A stretch of DNA of 64,000 nucleotides from Echinimonas agarilytica. GTDB taxonomy: Bacteria; Pseudomonadota; Gammaproteobacteria; Enterobacterales; Neiellaceae. Positions within the stretch are counted from its first letter, which is position 1; the number at the start of each line of letters is the position of its first letter. A program made the position numbers and the translations under genes. The stretch covers positions 1 through 64,000 of the forward strand of contig NZ_JAMQGP010000009.1 in assembly GCF_023703465.1 (NCBI RefSeq). Reading direction: 5' to 3'. Below the pieces are notes generated by a model. It ran no database searches and had not been told where the DNA came from. It worked only from the letters and a program-made list of their open reading frames with translations. This document shows positions 51,127 through 60,416 of this stretch, piece by piece.

Positions 51127-51797
51127 TGAATCAATCATACGAACTGGTCATTTTTGATTGGGACGGCACACTAATGGATTCAGTTGATCGCATTGTTCAA
51201 TCGTTGCAACTTTCTGCCAAATGGAACGGTGTTCAAGTGCCAAACGCGGATGACTGTAAGTCAGTCATTGGTATGTCACTTGACACCGCTGTCGCTACAT
51301 TGTTTTCTAGCGATGATAAAGCGAGCTACGGAGACTTATGTGACGGGTATCGTCGTGCATACTTAAGTGATGAAGTGGTCGACGCGCCTATATTTCAGGG
51401 CATTGAAGAGTTGCTCAAATTACTGCAACAGCAAAATATTAAGTTAGCTGTTGCAACCGGCAAAGGCAGGCAAGGGCTTGACCGGGTGCTTAAACAGACT
51501 GGTTTAGGTCATTTCTTTTGTGCCAGCGCAGCAGGTGATGAACACCCATCCAAACCAAATTGCGCTATGATTCAACACTTGATGGCCATTACTGATGTTT
51601 GTTCTGAGCGCACTTTGATGGTGGGTGACTCTCATCTTGACCTTGAAATGGCAATAAATGCGGGCGTAGATGCCGTGGGCGTGGGTTGCGGAGTGTTGAC
51701 TTTAGAGGCTTTAAACCGGTTAAAACCTCGCTATGTTGTTGAAACAACGGCTCAGCTGTGTAAAGTTTTAACTGCGCCAGAGGGGTGCAATGCTTAA
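51123..51797 (+). CDS. HAD-superfamily phosphatase, phosphoglycolate phosphatase-like
   Basis: This 224-residue protein has the HAD motif I FDWDGTLMDS, motif II in AVATGKGR, a conserved Lys in HPSKPNC and motif IV MVGDSHLDLEMAINAG. The cap domain between motifs I and II is the helical type of Gph-like enzymes. The substrate is not certain. The gene starts within the rluC stop, so the two are translationally coupled, an arrangement seen in related genomes. Confidence 0.9.
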   Translation: MMNQSYELVIFDWDGTLMDSVDRIVQSLQLSAKWNGVQVPNADDCKSVIGMSLDTAVATLFSSDDKASYGDLCDGYRRAYLSDEVVDAPIFQGIEELLKLLQQQNIKLAVATGKGRQGLDRVLKQTGLGHFFCASAAGDEHPSKPNCAMIQHLMAITDVCSERTLMVGDSHLDLEMAINAGVDAVGVGCGVLTLEALNRLKPRYVVETTAQLCKVLTAPEGCNA

Positions 51798-51855
51798 GCT
51801 GCATCATGTATGATGCGGCGTCGGTAGGAACTGTGTGTGTTTTTTAGAGGTAATA

Positions 51856-52350
51856 ATGACACAACATACTGTGACAGATTATAAAATTCTGAATCAACAA
51901 GCTGAATCTTTAACCAGCGGTGAATCTAATTTAGTCGCAAACCTAGCAAATATTTCAGCGTTGTTGTTTGATCAGATCTCAAACCTTAATTGGTGCGGTT
52001 TCTATATGATGGACAACGGCGAACTTGTTTTGGGGCCTTTTCAAGGCAAGCATGCTTGTATTCGTATACCGCTCAGCAGAGGCGTATGCGGAACGGCTGC
52101 GGCCACAAACGAGATACAACGTATTGCTGATGTACACGCGTTTGACGGCCATATCGCCTGCGACGCGGCCAGCGAATCAGAAATAGTTTTACCCATTTCA
52201 ATGAATGGGGTAGTGGTTGCGGTGCTTGATATTGATAGCCCGCAACTTAGTCGTTTTAGTGATGAAGATGAACAAGGGCTTAGTGAACTTGTAAAAAGCG
52301 TCATCGAGCCACTGTTTAAACGCGCAACAAGCGCAACGCTTAAGGTTTAA
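51856..52350 (+). CDS. msrC: Free methionine-R-sulfoxide reductase (GAF domain)
   Basis: This 164-residue single-GAF-domain protein starts at MTQHTVTDY, with AGAGGTAA upstream. Cys68, Cys78 and Cys102 have the same 10- and 24-residue spacing as the three redox cysteines of the E. coli enzyme. GVCGTAAATNEIQRI and LDIDSPQLSRF are family hallmarks. It reduces free methionine-R-sulfoxide in the cytoplasm, and sits just before proQ. Confidence 0.94.
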   Translation: MTQHTVTDYKILNQQAESLTSGESNLVANLANISALLFDQISNLNWCGFYMMDNGELVLGPFQGKHACIRIPLSRGVCGTAAATNEIQRIADVHAFDGHIACDAASESEIVLPISMNGVVVAVLDIDSPQLSRFSDEDEQGLSELVKSVIEPLFKRATSATLKV

Positions 52351-52357
52351 CGGATCA

Positions 52358-52996
52358 ATGGAACAACAGAACAAACTCACAGAAAATCGTGAGATTATTG
52401 CTTTTCTTGCGGAGCAGTTTCCTGCTTGCTTTTCTATCACTGGCGATGCAAAGCCGCTCAAAATTGGTATTTTCCAAGACTTGATTGGTCGTTTGGAGTC
52501 GGATGAGCGTATTAGTAACACACGCTTGCGTCAGGCTATTCGTCACTATACGTCGAGTATTCGCTACTTGAGTTCTGTGAAAGAAGACTCGCTGCGTGTT
52601 GACCTTGAAGGTGAAACTGGCGACAAGGTCTCAGCTGAACATGAACAACATGCGGCGGAACGTTTAGCTGAAATTCAAGCCAAGGTTGCTGAGCGCAAAA
52701 AGCAACGGGCAGAACAAGCCAAAGCAAAACGTAAGCCTGCACCGAAGAAAGCTCGTGTTCCTGCACGTTCTTCTGAGAAGAAAGTTGACAGCAAGCCGAA
52801 AAAGCCAGCGCAACCCGCAAAACCGGCGACACCGGTGAGCGAGTCTGAACTAAAAGAAGGCTTGGCTGTCCGAATTGTGGTTGGCAGCAGCCCCGTTGCG
52901 GCAACCATTACTGAAGTATTGAAAGGTAGCGTGCGCGTGACTTTGCAGTCCGGTATGAACATCGAAGTGGCTACCAATAAAGTCGTCCAGGCTTAA
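52358..52996 (+). CDS. proQ: ProQ RNA chaperone
   Basis: This 212-residue protein has an N-terminal FinO/ProQ domain (EIIAFLAEQFPACFSITGDA, LKIGIFQDLIGRLESDERIS, RLRQAIRHYTSSIRYL). A long Lys/Ala/Pro linker follows, then a Tudor-like C-terminal domain (GLAVRIVVGSSPVAATITEV). It binds structured small RNAs and mRNA 3' ends. It lies 20 bases before prc, the usual proQ-prc pair. Confidence 0.96.
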   Translation: MEQQNKLTENREIIAFLAEQFPACFSITGDAKPLKIGIFQDLIGRLESDERISNTRLRQAIRHYTSSIRYLSSVKEDSLRVDLEGETGDKVSAEHEQHAAERLAEIQAKVAERKKQRAEQAKAKRKPAPKKARVPARSSEKKVDSKPKKPAQPAKPATPVSESELKEGLAVRIVVGSSPVAATITEVLKGSVRVTLQSGMNIEVATNKVVQA

Positions 52997-53015
52997 ACTC
53001 ACGAGAGGATATTGA

Positions 53016-55061
53016 ATGAGAACACTGGTAAAGCTAATTGCAGGAATTTCGTTAACACCATTACTACTGTTAGCGTCAGAGCAAGCTGCTCCTGTGGTTT
53101 ATACAGAAGCAGACATTCCGAAATTGGCTCAAGAGCCCCAACATCGGAACGCTGCAATCCGAGTTACTGATGTTTTCACTCAGTCTCATTATCACCCGAT
53201 TCAATTGAACGATGATTTTTCGGTTAAAATTTTTGAACGTTACTTAGATTCTCTCGATTACAATCGCCAAATTTTTATTCAGAGTGATATTGATGGTTTT
53301 CGCAAGTACGAAAAAAACTTCGATGACTATCTAAAGAGCGGTCGTCTTTCTGTTCCTTATGAAATTTATCAGCTGAGTTTAAAACGTCGCTTTGAACGTT
53401 TTCAAAAAGCGCTTGTTCAGGTTGAAAAGGGCTTTGACTTTACAGCTGATGAGTCGATTGAGTATGATCGCCATGAATTGCCTTGGCCAAAAACGCCAGC
53501 AGAACTTGATGAAATTTGGCGTAAACAAGTCAAAGCCGATGCATTGAATTTGGTGCTCTCAGGTAAAGATGTTGAAGAAGCACAAGAAATGCTCACCAAG
53601 CGCTACACCTATGCGATTAAGCGATTAACGCAAAGCAATAGCGAAGATGTGTTTCAGTTAGTGATGAATTCTTTTGCTCGTTCGATAGAGCCGCACACAA
53701 GTTACCTGTCGCCACGTAACGCTGAACGTTTCAAGCAAGATATTAACCTTAGCTTAGAAGGCATTGGAGCGGTGTTGCAGTCTGATTACGACTACACCGT
53801 GATCCGTCGGCTCGTTGCCGGTGGCCCCGCAGCCTCTTCAAACCAATTAAAGCCCGACGATAAGATCACCGGTGTTGGTCAGGACAAAGACGATATCGTT
53901 AACATTGTTGGCTGGCGCTTAGATGAAGTTGTTGAGCTCATCAAAGGCCCGAAAGGCACCAAAGTTTTCTTGGAAATTGTGCCGGTCAAAGGCGGTGTTG
54001 ATGGTGAGGCAAAAATCGTGACCATCGTCCGAGACAAAATCCGTCTAGAAGATCAAGCGGCAAAAACCGAAGTTAAGAAAGCCGAAGAAGGTCTATATGC
54101 TGGACGTGAAGTTGCAGTGTTAGATATTCCGAGTTTCTATAACGGTTTGACAGAAGACGTGCGTAAACAATTGGAAGAAGTCGTTTTAGACAAAGTTGAA
54201 GCCGTCATTGTTGATCTTCGCGGTAACGGCGGCGGCTCATTGCCAGAAGCGATTTCATTAACAGGCTTGTTTATTGACCGTGGCCCAGTGGTGCAACGTC
54301 GTAACATGATTGGCGAAGTGACTGTGGATTCAGATCGAGATCCGCGCACCCAATATACCGGCCCCGTTGTGATTATGGTTGACCGCTATAGTGCTTCGGC
54401 TTCAGAAATTTTCGCTGCGGCCTTGCAGGATTACGGGCGGGCGCTAGTGATTGGTGAACAAACCTTTGGTAAAGGTACGGTACAAAATCATCGCAGCTTA
54501 AATCGCCGATTCGATTTGTTTAAGAATCCGCTGGGTGATATTCAATTTACCACGGCTAAATTTTACCGAATCAACGGTGGCAGCACACAAAATAAAGGCG
54601 TAATTCCGGATATTTTGTTCCCCCAAGAGACTGACCCAAGTGAGTACGGAGAGAGTCAAGAAGATAACGCATTGCCGTGGGACCAAATCCGCACAGCGAA
54701 TTACGTAAAGCGCAAAGATATTCGCGGTAAAGTACCTGCATTAGACGCGTCACATAAGCAACGAATCAAATCTGATCCGGAGTTTGTCTATGTGTTCGAG
54801 GACATTAAGCGCTATAAAGCTGAAAAAGAAGATAAGTCGGTTTCACTCAACGAAGCACAACGTATTAAGAAGCGAGAAGAGCGCAAAGCTCGCGCGCTGG
54901 CTCGTGAAAATGAGCGCCGTGAGAGAAAAGGGTTAGAAGCGGTGACAGACATCGACGAGCTAGAAGACGACGACAGTGCTAAGCCTGAAGACCTTTATCT
55001 GGACGAAGCGATTGCGATTACATTCGACTTAGTGGATGGGCCGGCAATCGTTCAAAACTAA
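53016..55061 (+). CDS. prc: Tail-specific periplasmic protease Prc
   Basis: This 681-residue protein has a signal peptide ending near LLLLAS. The PDZ domain is around 235-330 (GIGAVLQSDYDYTVIRRLVA). The S41 domain has VDLRGNGGGSLPEAISLTGL, then DRYSASASEIFAAALQDYGR and EQTFGKGTVQ, which supply the Ser-Lys dyad. A charged C-terminal region follows. It trims FtsI and degrades tagged or misfolded periplasmic proteins. Confidence 0.97.
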   Translation: MRTLVKLIAGISLTPLLLLASEQAAPVVYTEADIPKLAQEPQHRNAAIRVTDVFTQSHYHPIQLNDDFSVKIFERYLDSLDYNRQIFIQSDIDGFRKYEKNFDDYLKSGRLSVPYEIYQLSLKRRFERFQKALVQVEKGFDFTADESIEYDRHELPWPKTPAELDEIWRKQVKADALNLVLSGKDVEEAQEMLTKRYTYAIKRLTQSNSEDVFQLVMNSFARSIEPHTSYLSPRNAERFKQDINLSLEGIGAVLQSDYDYTVIRRLVAGGPAASSNQLKPDDKITGVGQDKDDIVNIVGWRLDEVVELIKGPKGTKVFLEIVPVKGGVDGEAKIVTIVRDKIRLEDQAAKTEVKKAEEGLYAGREVAVLDIPSFYNGLTEDVRKQLEEVVLDKVEAVIVDLRGNGGGSLPEAISLTGLFIDRGPVVQRRNMIGEVTVDSDRDPRTQYTGPVVIMVDRYSASASEIFAAALQDYGRALVIGEQTFGKGTVQNHRSLNRRFDLFKNPLGDIQFTTAKFYRINGGSTQNKGVIPDILFPQETDPSEYGESQEDNALPWDQIRTANYVKRKDIRGKVPALDASHKQRIKSDPEFVYVFEDIKRYKAEKEDKSVSLNEAQRIKKREERKARALARENERRERKGLEAVTDIDELEDDDSAKPEDLYLDEAIAITFDLVDGPAIVQN

Positions 55062-55076
55062 ATTAATTCAAGTTAT

Positions 55077-55105
55077 AACGGGAACATCATGTTCCCGTTT
55101 ATTTT
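55077..55105 (+). terminator. Terminator of proQ-prc
   Basis: AACGGGAACAT - CATGTTCCCGTT then TATTTT, 16 bases after the prc stop. Confidence 0.93.
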
Positions 55106-55153
55106 AATATCTCTTCGCATTACATCATTATTCCAATTTCTCGAGTATCTGTT

Positions 55154-57757
55154 ATGACCACAAACGCCAAACTCTTAAGTGATTATCGTAGCCCTGATTT
55201 CACGATCAGATCAGTCGAATTAACAGTAGAACTAGACCCAACAGACACCCGTATTACTTCAGTCATGAAGGTACAGCGTTTGAATCAAGCCGCCCAAGCA
55301 TTAGTGTTAGATGGCGAAGCATTGCGTCTTGAACACGTTGATATTGACGGTGTTGTTGTAGCGGACGATGAGTATTCGGTGGATGATGTGTCGCTGACAT
55401 TACCGCTCGACCAATCCGAGGCAATGATCACCATTGTGACTCGAATAAATCCCACAGAAAATACCTCGTTAGAAGGCTTGTACATGTCTGATGGCGCTTT
55501 CTGTACGCAATGCGAAGCCGAGGGTTTCCGAAAAATCACATTCTACCTCGACCGCCCTGACGTGCTGGCAACATTCCAGACGACTGTCATTGGTGATGAG
55601 ACCAAATATCCGTATTTGTTGAGTAATGGCAATGAGGTGTCTCGCTCAAAGGACGGCCAGAAATTATCTGTCACTTGGCAAGATCCCCATCCAAAACCAT
55701 GCTATCTGTTCGCTTTAGTGGCAGGAGACTTTGACGTGTTGGACGACTCTTTTACCACAATGAGCGGGCGCGAAGTCGCGCTCCGTCTATTCGTTGATAA
55801 AGGCAATTTGAACCGTGCAGATTATGCTATGGCTTCATTAAAGCATTCGATGAAGTGGGACGAAGATGTGTATGGCTTAGAGTACGATTTAGACATTTAC
55901 ATGATTGTGGCCGTCGACTTCTTCAATATGGGAGCAATGGAAAATAAAGGCCTTAATGTGTTCAACAGCAAGTATGTGCTGGCCAATGTGGAAACGGCAA
56001 CTGACCACGATTTTAATGGCATTGAAGCCGTTATCGGTCATGAATACTTTCACAACTGGACGGGCAATCGTGTCACATGCCGAGATTGGTTCCAGTTATC
56101 GCTCAAAGAAGGGTTGACGGTATTTAGAGATCAAAGCTTCAGCCAAGATATGACTCAATCGTCAGTGAACCGAATTGATGATGTTGCGATTATGAGAAGT
56201 CACCAATTTGCTGAGGATTCTGGCCCTATGGCCCACCCGATTCGCCCTAAGTCGGTTGTTGAGATGAATAACTTTTATACCGTCACGGTATACAACAAGG
56301 GCGCTGAAGTGATTCGTATGATGCATACTTTGTTGGGTAAAGAAGGTTTCAGAAAAGGAATGGATCTGTACTTTGCGCGTCATGATGGTAAAGCCGTCAC
56401 GTGTGATGATTTTGTTGAGGCAATGGAGGATGCCAACAGTTTTGATCTCGGTCGTTTTAGACAATGGTATGAACAAGCGGGTACGCCAACCGTAACTGCA
56501 ACCGGCGAGTATGATGCAGCTAATCGAAGCTATCGCTTGGAGTTAGCGCAATCAGTGCCGCCTACTGCGGATGAAGAGTCGAAACAACATACTCATATTC
56601 CACTGCGGATAGGCTTGTACGGAGCCAATGGTGAAGTCATTGACTTGAACACCGAAGCGCCATTAACCGATGGCAATGTGTATAGCCTAGTGGAACCCAC
56701 CGCAGAGCTTATTTTTACTGACGTAGACGCTGCGCCGACGCCTGCGCTGTTACTTGATTTTTCTGCGCCGGTTAAACTTGAGTTTGATTATTCAGATACG
56801 CAATTGCTGACGTTATTTAAGTCGTGCGATGACGGGTTTACACGCTGGGATGCTGGCCAGCAATTGCTTACGCGTTATGTTTTCAGTGCCATGAAGAACT
56901 CAGCGGTACTGCTTCCCGCTGATGTACTGCAAGGCTTTGTATCTGTTGCAAACGATTCAGCGATTGATGCCGCACTGAAGTCTAAATTGTTATCTATGCC
57001 TGCGGTCAGCGGCCTTGTGAACCAAATGAAAGATGTGAACATTCATTCATTACTGGACGCACTTGATGTTGTTCGAAAACAGCTCGCAGAGTCACTGTTC
57101 GAAAGCGTTCAACAATTGTTTAATTCATCGGCTCAGCCTAATTTTGAACTTACTTCAAAAGCTATGGGTTTGAGAATGCTCAAAAGCGTAGCATTAGATT
57201 GGATCGCCAACCATAGCCCATCGATCGCAGAATCATTGGTGACAACAGAGTTCGAAAACGCGAACAATATGACAGATACATTGGCTGCATTGAAGGTCGC
57301 CAATACCAATTCACTTCACTGCCGTTCAGAATTGATGACGTCTTTTTTCAACAAATGGAAAGACGACGGCTTGGTAATGGACAAATGGTTGGCTCTTCAA
57401 GGGGGGTGGGACAACGACGCGTGCCAAACGAATTTAGCAGAGGTGGAGGCGACAGACGTATTTACGCTCCATAACCCAAATCGCGCCCGATCACTTATTA
57501 GTGGCTTTAGTAATATGAATTATCGACGTTTTCATGCAAAAGACGGTTCAGGCTATCAATGGCTTGCAGACAAGATTATTGCCTTGAATGCGATTAACCC
57601 GCAAATTGCTGCGCGGTTGGTGAATCCGCTGACGCACTGGAAAAAATTTAATACGGATCAAGGGGAGCTGATGAAACAGTCATTGACGTCTATTTGGACG
57701 ATTGACGCTTTATCAAAAGACCTAAAGGAAGTGATTGGAAAAAGTTTAAATGGCTGA
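55154..57757 (+). CDS. pepN: Aminopeptidase N (M1 family)
   Basis: This 867-residue protein is the normal PepN length. GAMEN is at residues 260-264 (substrate N-terminus recognition). HEYFHNWTGNR begins at His296 (HExxH zinc motif), with the third ligand Glu in SLKEGLTVFRDQ. The C-terminal helical domain is complete. It removes N-terminal residues from peptides in the cytoplasm. It overlaps the DUF2835 gene by 8 bases. Confidence 0.97.
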   Translation: MTTNAKLLSDYRSPDFTIRSVELTVELDPTDTRITSVMKVQRLNQAAQALVLDGEALRLEHVDIDGVVVADDEYSVDDVSLTLPLDQSEAMITIVTRINPTENTSLEGLYMSDGAFCTQCEAEGFRKITFYLDRPDVLATFQTTVIGDETKYPYLLSNGNEVSRSKDGQKLSVTWQDPHPKPCYLFALVAGDFDVLDDSFTTMSGREVALRLFVDKGNLNRADYAMASLKHSMKWDEDVYGLEYDLDIYMIVAVDFFNMGAMENKGLNVFNSKYVLANVETATDHDFNGIEAVIGHEYFHNWTGNRVTCRDWFQLSLKEGLTVFRDQSFSQDMTQSSVNRIDDVAIMRSHQFAEDSGPMAHPIRPKSVVEMNNFYTVTVYNKGAEVIRMMHTLLGKEGFRKGMDLYFARHDGKAVTCDDFVEAMEDANSFDLGRFRQWYEQAGTPTVTATGEYDAANRSYRLELAQSVPPTADEESKQHTHIPLRIGLYGANGEVIDLNTEAPLTDGNVYSLVEPTAELIFTDVDAAPTPALLLDFSAPVKLEFDYSDTQLLTLFKSCDDGFTRWDAGQQLLTRYVFSAMKNSAVLLPADVLQGFVSVANDSAIDAALKSKLLSMPAVSGLVNQMKDVNIHSLLDALDVVRKQLAESLFESVQQLFNSSAQPNFELTSKAMGLRMLKSVALDWIANHSPSIAESLVTTEFENANNMTDTLAALKVANTNSLHCRSELMTSFFNKWKDDGLVMDKWLALQGGWDNDACQTNLAEVEATDVFTLHNPNRARSLISGFSNMNYRRFHAKDGSGYQWLADKIIALNAINPQIAARLVNPLTHWKKFNTDQGELMKQSLTSIWTIDALSKDLKEVIGKSLNG

Positions 57758-57974
57758 TTTCAAATTTCAAGTGTCGCTGTCTTATCATGAAATGCAGGCC
57801 CTTTATAAGGGCCGAGCACAACGTGTAATTGTGCAGGACATGTATGGCCGGACCATTTCGCTACCCGCGCTTAAATTGAAGCCATTTTTGTCTCATAACG
57901 GCGTTCACGGTAAATTTTTGCTTAAAACTTCAATTGAAGGGAAATTTATTTCTCTGACTAAAACTGAGGGTTAG
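57750..57974 (+). CDS. DUF2835 family protein
   Basis: This 74-residue protein reads FQVSLSYHEMQALYKGRAQR, VIVQDMYGRTISLPALKLKP, then HGKFLLKTSIEGKFISLTK, matching the small DUF2835 family of marine gammaproteobacteria. Its function is unknown. It starts inside the end of pepN, so it is probably co-expressed with it. The fold is predicted mostly beta, and the pattern of basic residues could suit nucleic-acid binding, which is a guess. Confidence 0.85.
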   Translation: MADFKFQVSLSYHEMQALYKGRAQRVIVQDMYGRTISLPALKLKPFLSHNGVHGKFLLKTSIEGKFISLTKTEG

Positions 57975-58301
57975 AGTAAATACTTAAAACGTTTAGTTTA
58001 AACTGCCGATTTGAACAAACCGACGGTTATAAAATTTAAATATAACTGAAAACATGGGGTTACGTTTCGGTACCGTGACTCCTCTCTCCTAGAGTTAAAA
58101 CTTAAAACTTGCAACCCGAATTCAAATGTGTGCGCTAAATCTCAGTTTTTTATAATAAAAAACAGCATGTTGCGCGATCTGTGTCACTTGCCAATATACA
58201 TTTTAGCTGCAATTATTTAAACCTAATGCAGCAACTACACTTGGCGTATAACGCTTTCATCTTTTCGATAATAAAACGCTGCATACAAAGGGGAGAATAA
58301 A
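57975..58301. other. Intergenic region before the DUF1302 cluster
   Basis: About 330 AT-rich bases holding no gene I can support. They end in a strong ribosome site (AAAGGGGAG) for the DUF1302 gene. The promoter of the cluster must lie here, but no -10/-35 pair stands out. Confidence 0.6.
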
Positions 58302-60401
58302 ATGATGGCTCAAAGTCGTCGATTCAGAATTTGTCCACTTGCGGCTGGTGTGAGTTCGGCTCTTATGCTCACACTGTCAGGACAAGTTAATGCTGTTTCG
58401 TTTAATTGGGGTGAAATTGAGGGAACATTCGATTCTACCTTTTCCTATGGTCAATCTTGGCGTGTCGAAGACCGCAACTTAGATCTGATCGGCAAGTCTA
58501 ACCAACCGGCGTTTGACTGGAGTGGCTACAACCCTGCGATTAATAAGAAATACAGTTCTAGTGATATCTTTGCCTTCCCCGATGGTGGCTATTCAACCAA
58601 TGGAGATAACGGTAATTTGTCGTTTGATAAGGGCGACAGCTTCTCCGCGGTATTTAAAGGCCTTCATGAATTAGATCTACGTTATGAAAACATGGGCATC
58701 TTCGTCCGTGGGATGTATTTCTATGACTTTGCTTTGAACGATAGCAACAGCGCTTGGGATAATCCAACCAGCGGCGCAAACTTCGACCCTTGTCGAGATA
58801 ACACTGCCAGCGACTATTCATGTAAAGATATTCGCCTCCTTGATTATTTCTTCTACACCGACTTCGACATCGCTGATGGTGAGATACCCGTGTCATTTCG
58901 TATCGGTGATCAAGTGATCTCTTGGGGGGAAAGTACATTTATTCCACACGGTATTGGTGTTGTGAATGCGGTTGACGTTGCTCGCTTGCAAGCGCCTGGT
59001 GCTGAACTTAAAGAAGCCTTCATTCCTCAAGGCATGGCATGGGCTTCAGTGGGGCTGACCGAAAACCTCACCATTGAAGGTTTCTATCAGTACGAATGGG
59101 AAGGAATCCGCCTACCAACCGCTGGTACTTATTTTTCAACCAATGATTTTACCGGCGAAGGCGGCTATCTCAATACAGTACAGCTCGGCTTTACTGCCAA
59201 TCCGGATCAAGACTTAGACTTTTTGCTTGGTCGCTTAAACAACATTGATGCCGATTATATGGCAGCAACGGGGGCCGACCTATCTACACTACTTGCACAG
59301 CTAGGTTCAATGACACCTGGTAGCGCTGAGTGGACTCAACTTTATTCTGCAATCGCGGGTATCTATATTGCATCACCGGGTACTCAAGCGCTTGTGAAAA
59401 GCCCCAATGAACCCGATAACGGTGGTCAATATGGTTTGAAGTTCACTTACTTCATGCCAGAACTCAACGATACTGAGTTTGGTTTGTACTACATGAACTA
59501 CCACAGCCGCCGTCCGCTGATCAGCGGTAACGCATCTAATTTTACCCCGACAGCTGTCTTGTCGGACTTAAATAAGATCGCCAGTCAGAGTATCGACGCT
59601 AACACAGTGAACGACTTAGAAGCATTCACCAGTGGTTTCCTCGATTACCCTGAAGACCTTCAAATGATTGGCTTCTCATTTAACTCGGCGTTAGGTGATA
59701 CTTCTTTTGCGGGTGAGATCGCATATCGGATGGACGAGCCGCTTCAAATCGATGATGTGGAATTGCTATTTGCCTTTATGCCAGAACAACTCGCTTCGGC
59801 CGGTATTCGTCCAGAACTTGAAGGTATATCGCAACTCGATACGCCAGAACCAGGTGGGTTCATACAAGGATATATCGAACGCGATACGACACAAATTCAA
59901 GCCACAGTTGCTCATTTGTTTGGCCCTCAGTTTGGCTCTGACAGTTTAGCTGCGGTTGCAGAATTTGGTGGTATCTATATTTCTGATATGCCAGGTTTTG
60001 ACGAGCTACGCCTTAACGGTCCGGGCACCAGTCGTAGTGGCGGTATCCCCGGTAAAGAAGGCATCGAGATTGCATTACATAATGGTCCTGAAAGTAACCC
60101 ATTTCCCGATGATTTTTCGTGGGGTTATCGACTATTGGCTAAGCTCGACTATAACAACGCGTTTTGGGGTGTAAACGTATCTCCTCGGATTGCGTTTGCT
60201 CATGATGTAAGCGGTATTACGCCTGATCCTATTGCAGTATTTGTTGAAGATCGCAAATCATTCGGTGTTGGCGTCAACTTTGATTATTTGCAGCAATGGA
60301 GTGCAGGTTTCAATTACAACGCATATTGGGGAGGACAAGGCACAACGAATCTTTTAGATGACCGTGACTTTGTTAGTTTTAATGTTAAATACTCAATTTA
60401 A
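58302..60401 (+). CDS. DUF1302 outer-membrane protein
   Basis: This 699-residue protein has a signal peptide ending SGQVNA. It begins FNWGEIEGTFDSTFSYGQSW and shows DQVISWGESTFIPHGIGVVN, the core pattern of DUF1302. It ends with the aromatic strand FVSFNVKYSI, as a beta-barrel protein would. DUF1302 proteins occur with DUF1329 and MMPL-type exporters, often near genes for hydrophobic-compound use. A barrel serving lipid-like substrates is the likely role, not proven. Confidence 0.9.
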   Translation: MMAQSRRFRICPLAAGVSSALMLTLSGQVNAVSFNWGEIEGTFDSTFSYGQSWRVEDRNLDLIGKSNQPAFDWSGYNPAINKKYSSSDIFAFPDGGYSTNGDNGNLSFDKGDSFSAVFKGLHELDLRYENMGIFVRGMYFYDFALNDSNSAWDNPTSGANFDPCRDNTASDYSCKDIRLLDYFFYTDFDIADGEIPVSFRIGDQVISWGESTFIPHGIGVVNAVDVARLQAPGAELKEAFIPQGMAWASVGLTENLTIEGFYQYEWEGIRLPTAGTYFSTNDFTGEGGYLNTVQLGFTANPDQDLDFLLGRLNNIDADYMAATGADLSTLLAQLGSMTPGSAEWTQLYSAIAGIYIASPGTQALVKSPNEPDNGGQYGLKFTYFMPELNDTEFGLYYMNYHSRRPLISGNASNFTPTAVLSDLNKIASQSIDANTVNDLEAFTSGFLDYPEDLQMIGFSFNSALGDTSFAGEIAYRMDEPLQIDDVELLFAFMPEQLASAGIRPELEGISQLDTPEPGGFIQGYIERDTTQIQATVAHLFGPQFGSDSLAAVAEFGGIYISDMPGFDELRLNGPGTSRSGGIPGKEGIEIALHNGPESNPFPDDFSWGYRLLAKLDYNNAFWGVNVSPRIAFAHDVSGITPDPIAVFVEDRKSFGVGVNFDYLQQWSAGFNYNAYWGGQGTTNLLDDRDFVSFNVKYSI

Positions 60402-60416
60402 TCCGAGGACTGAATC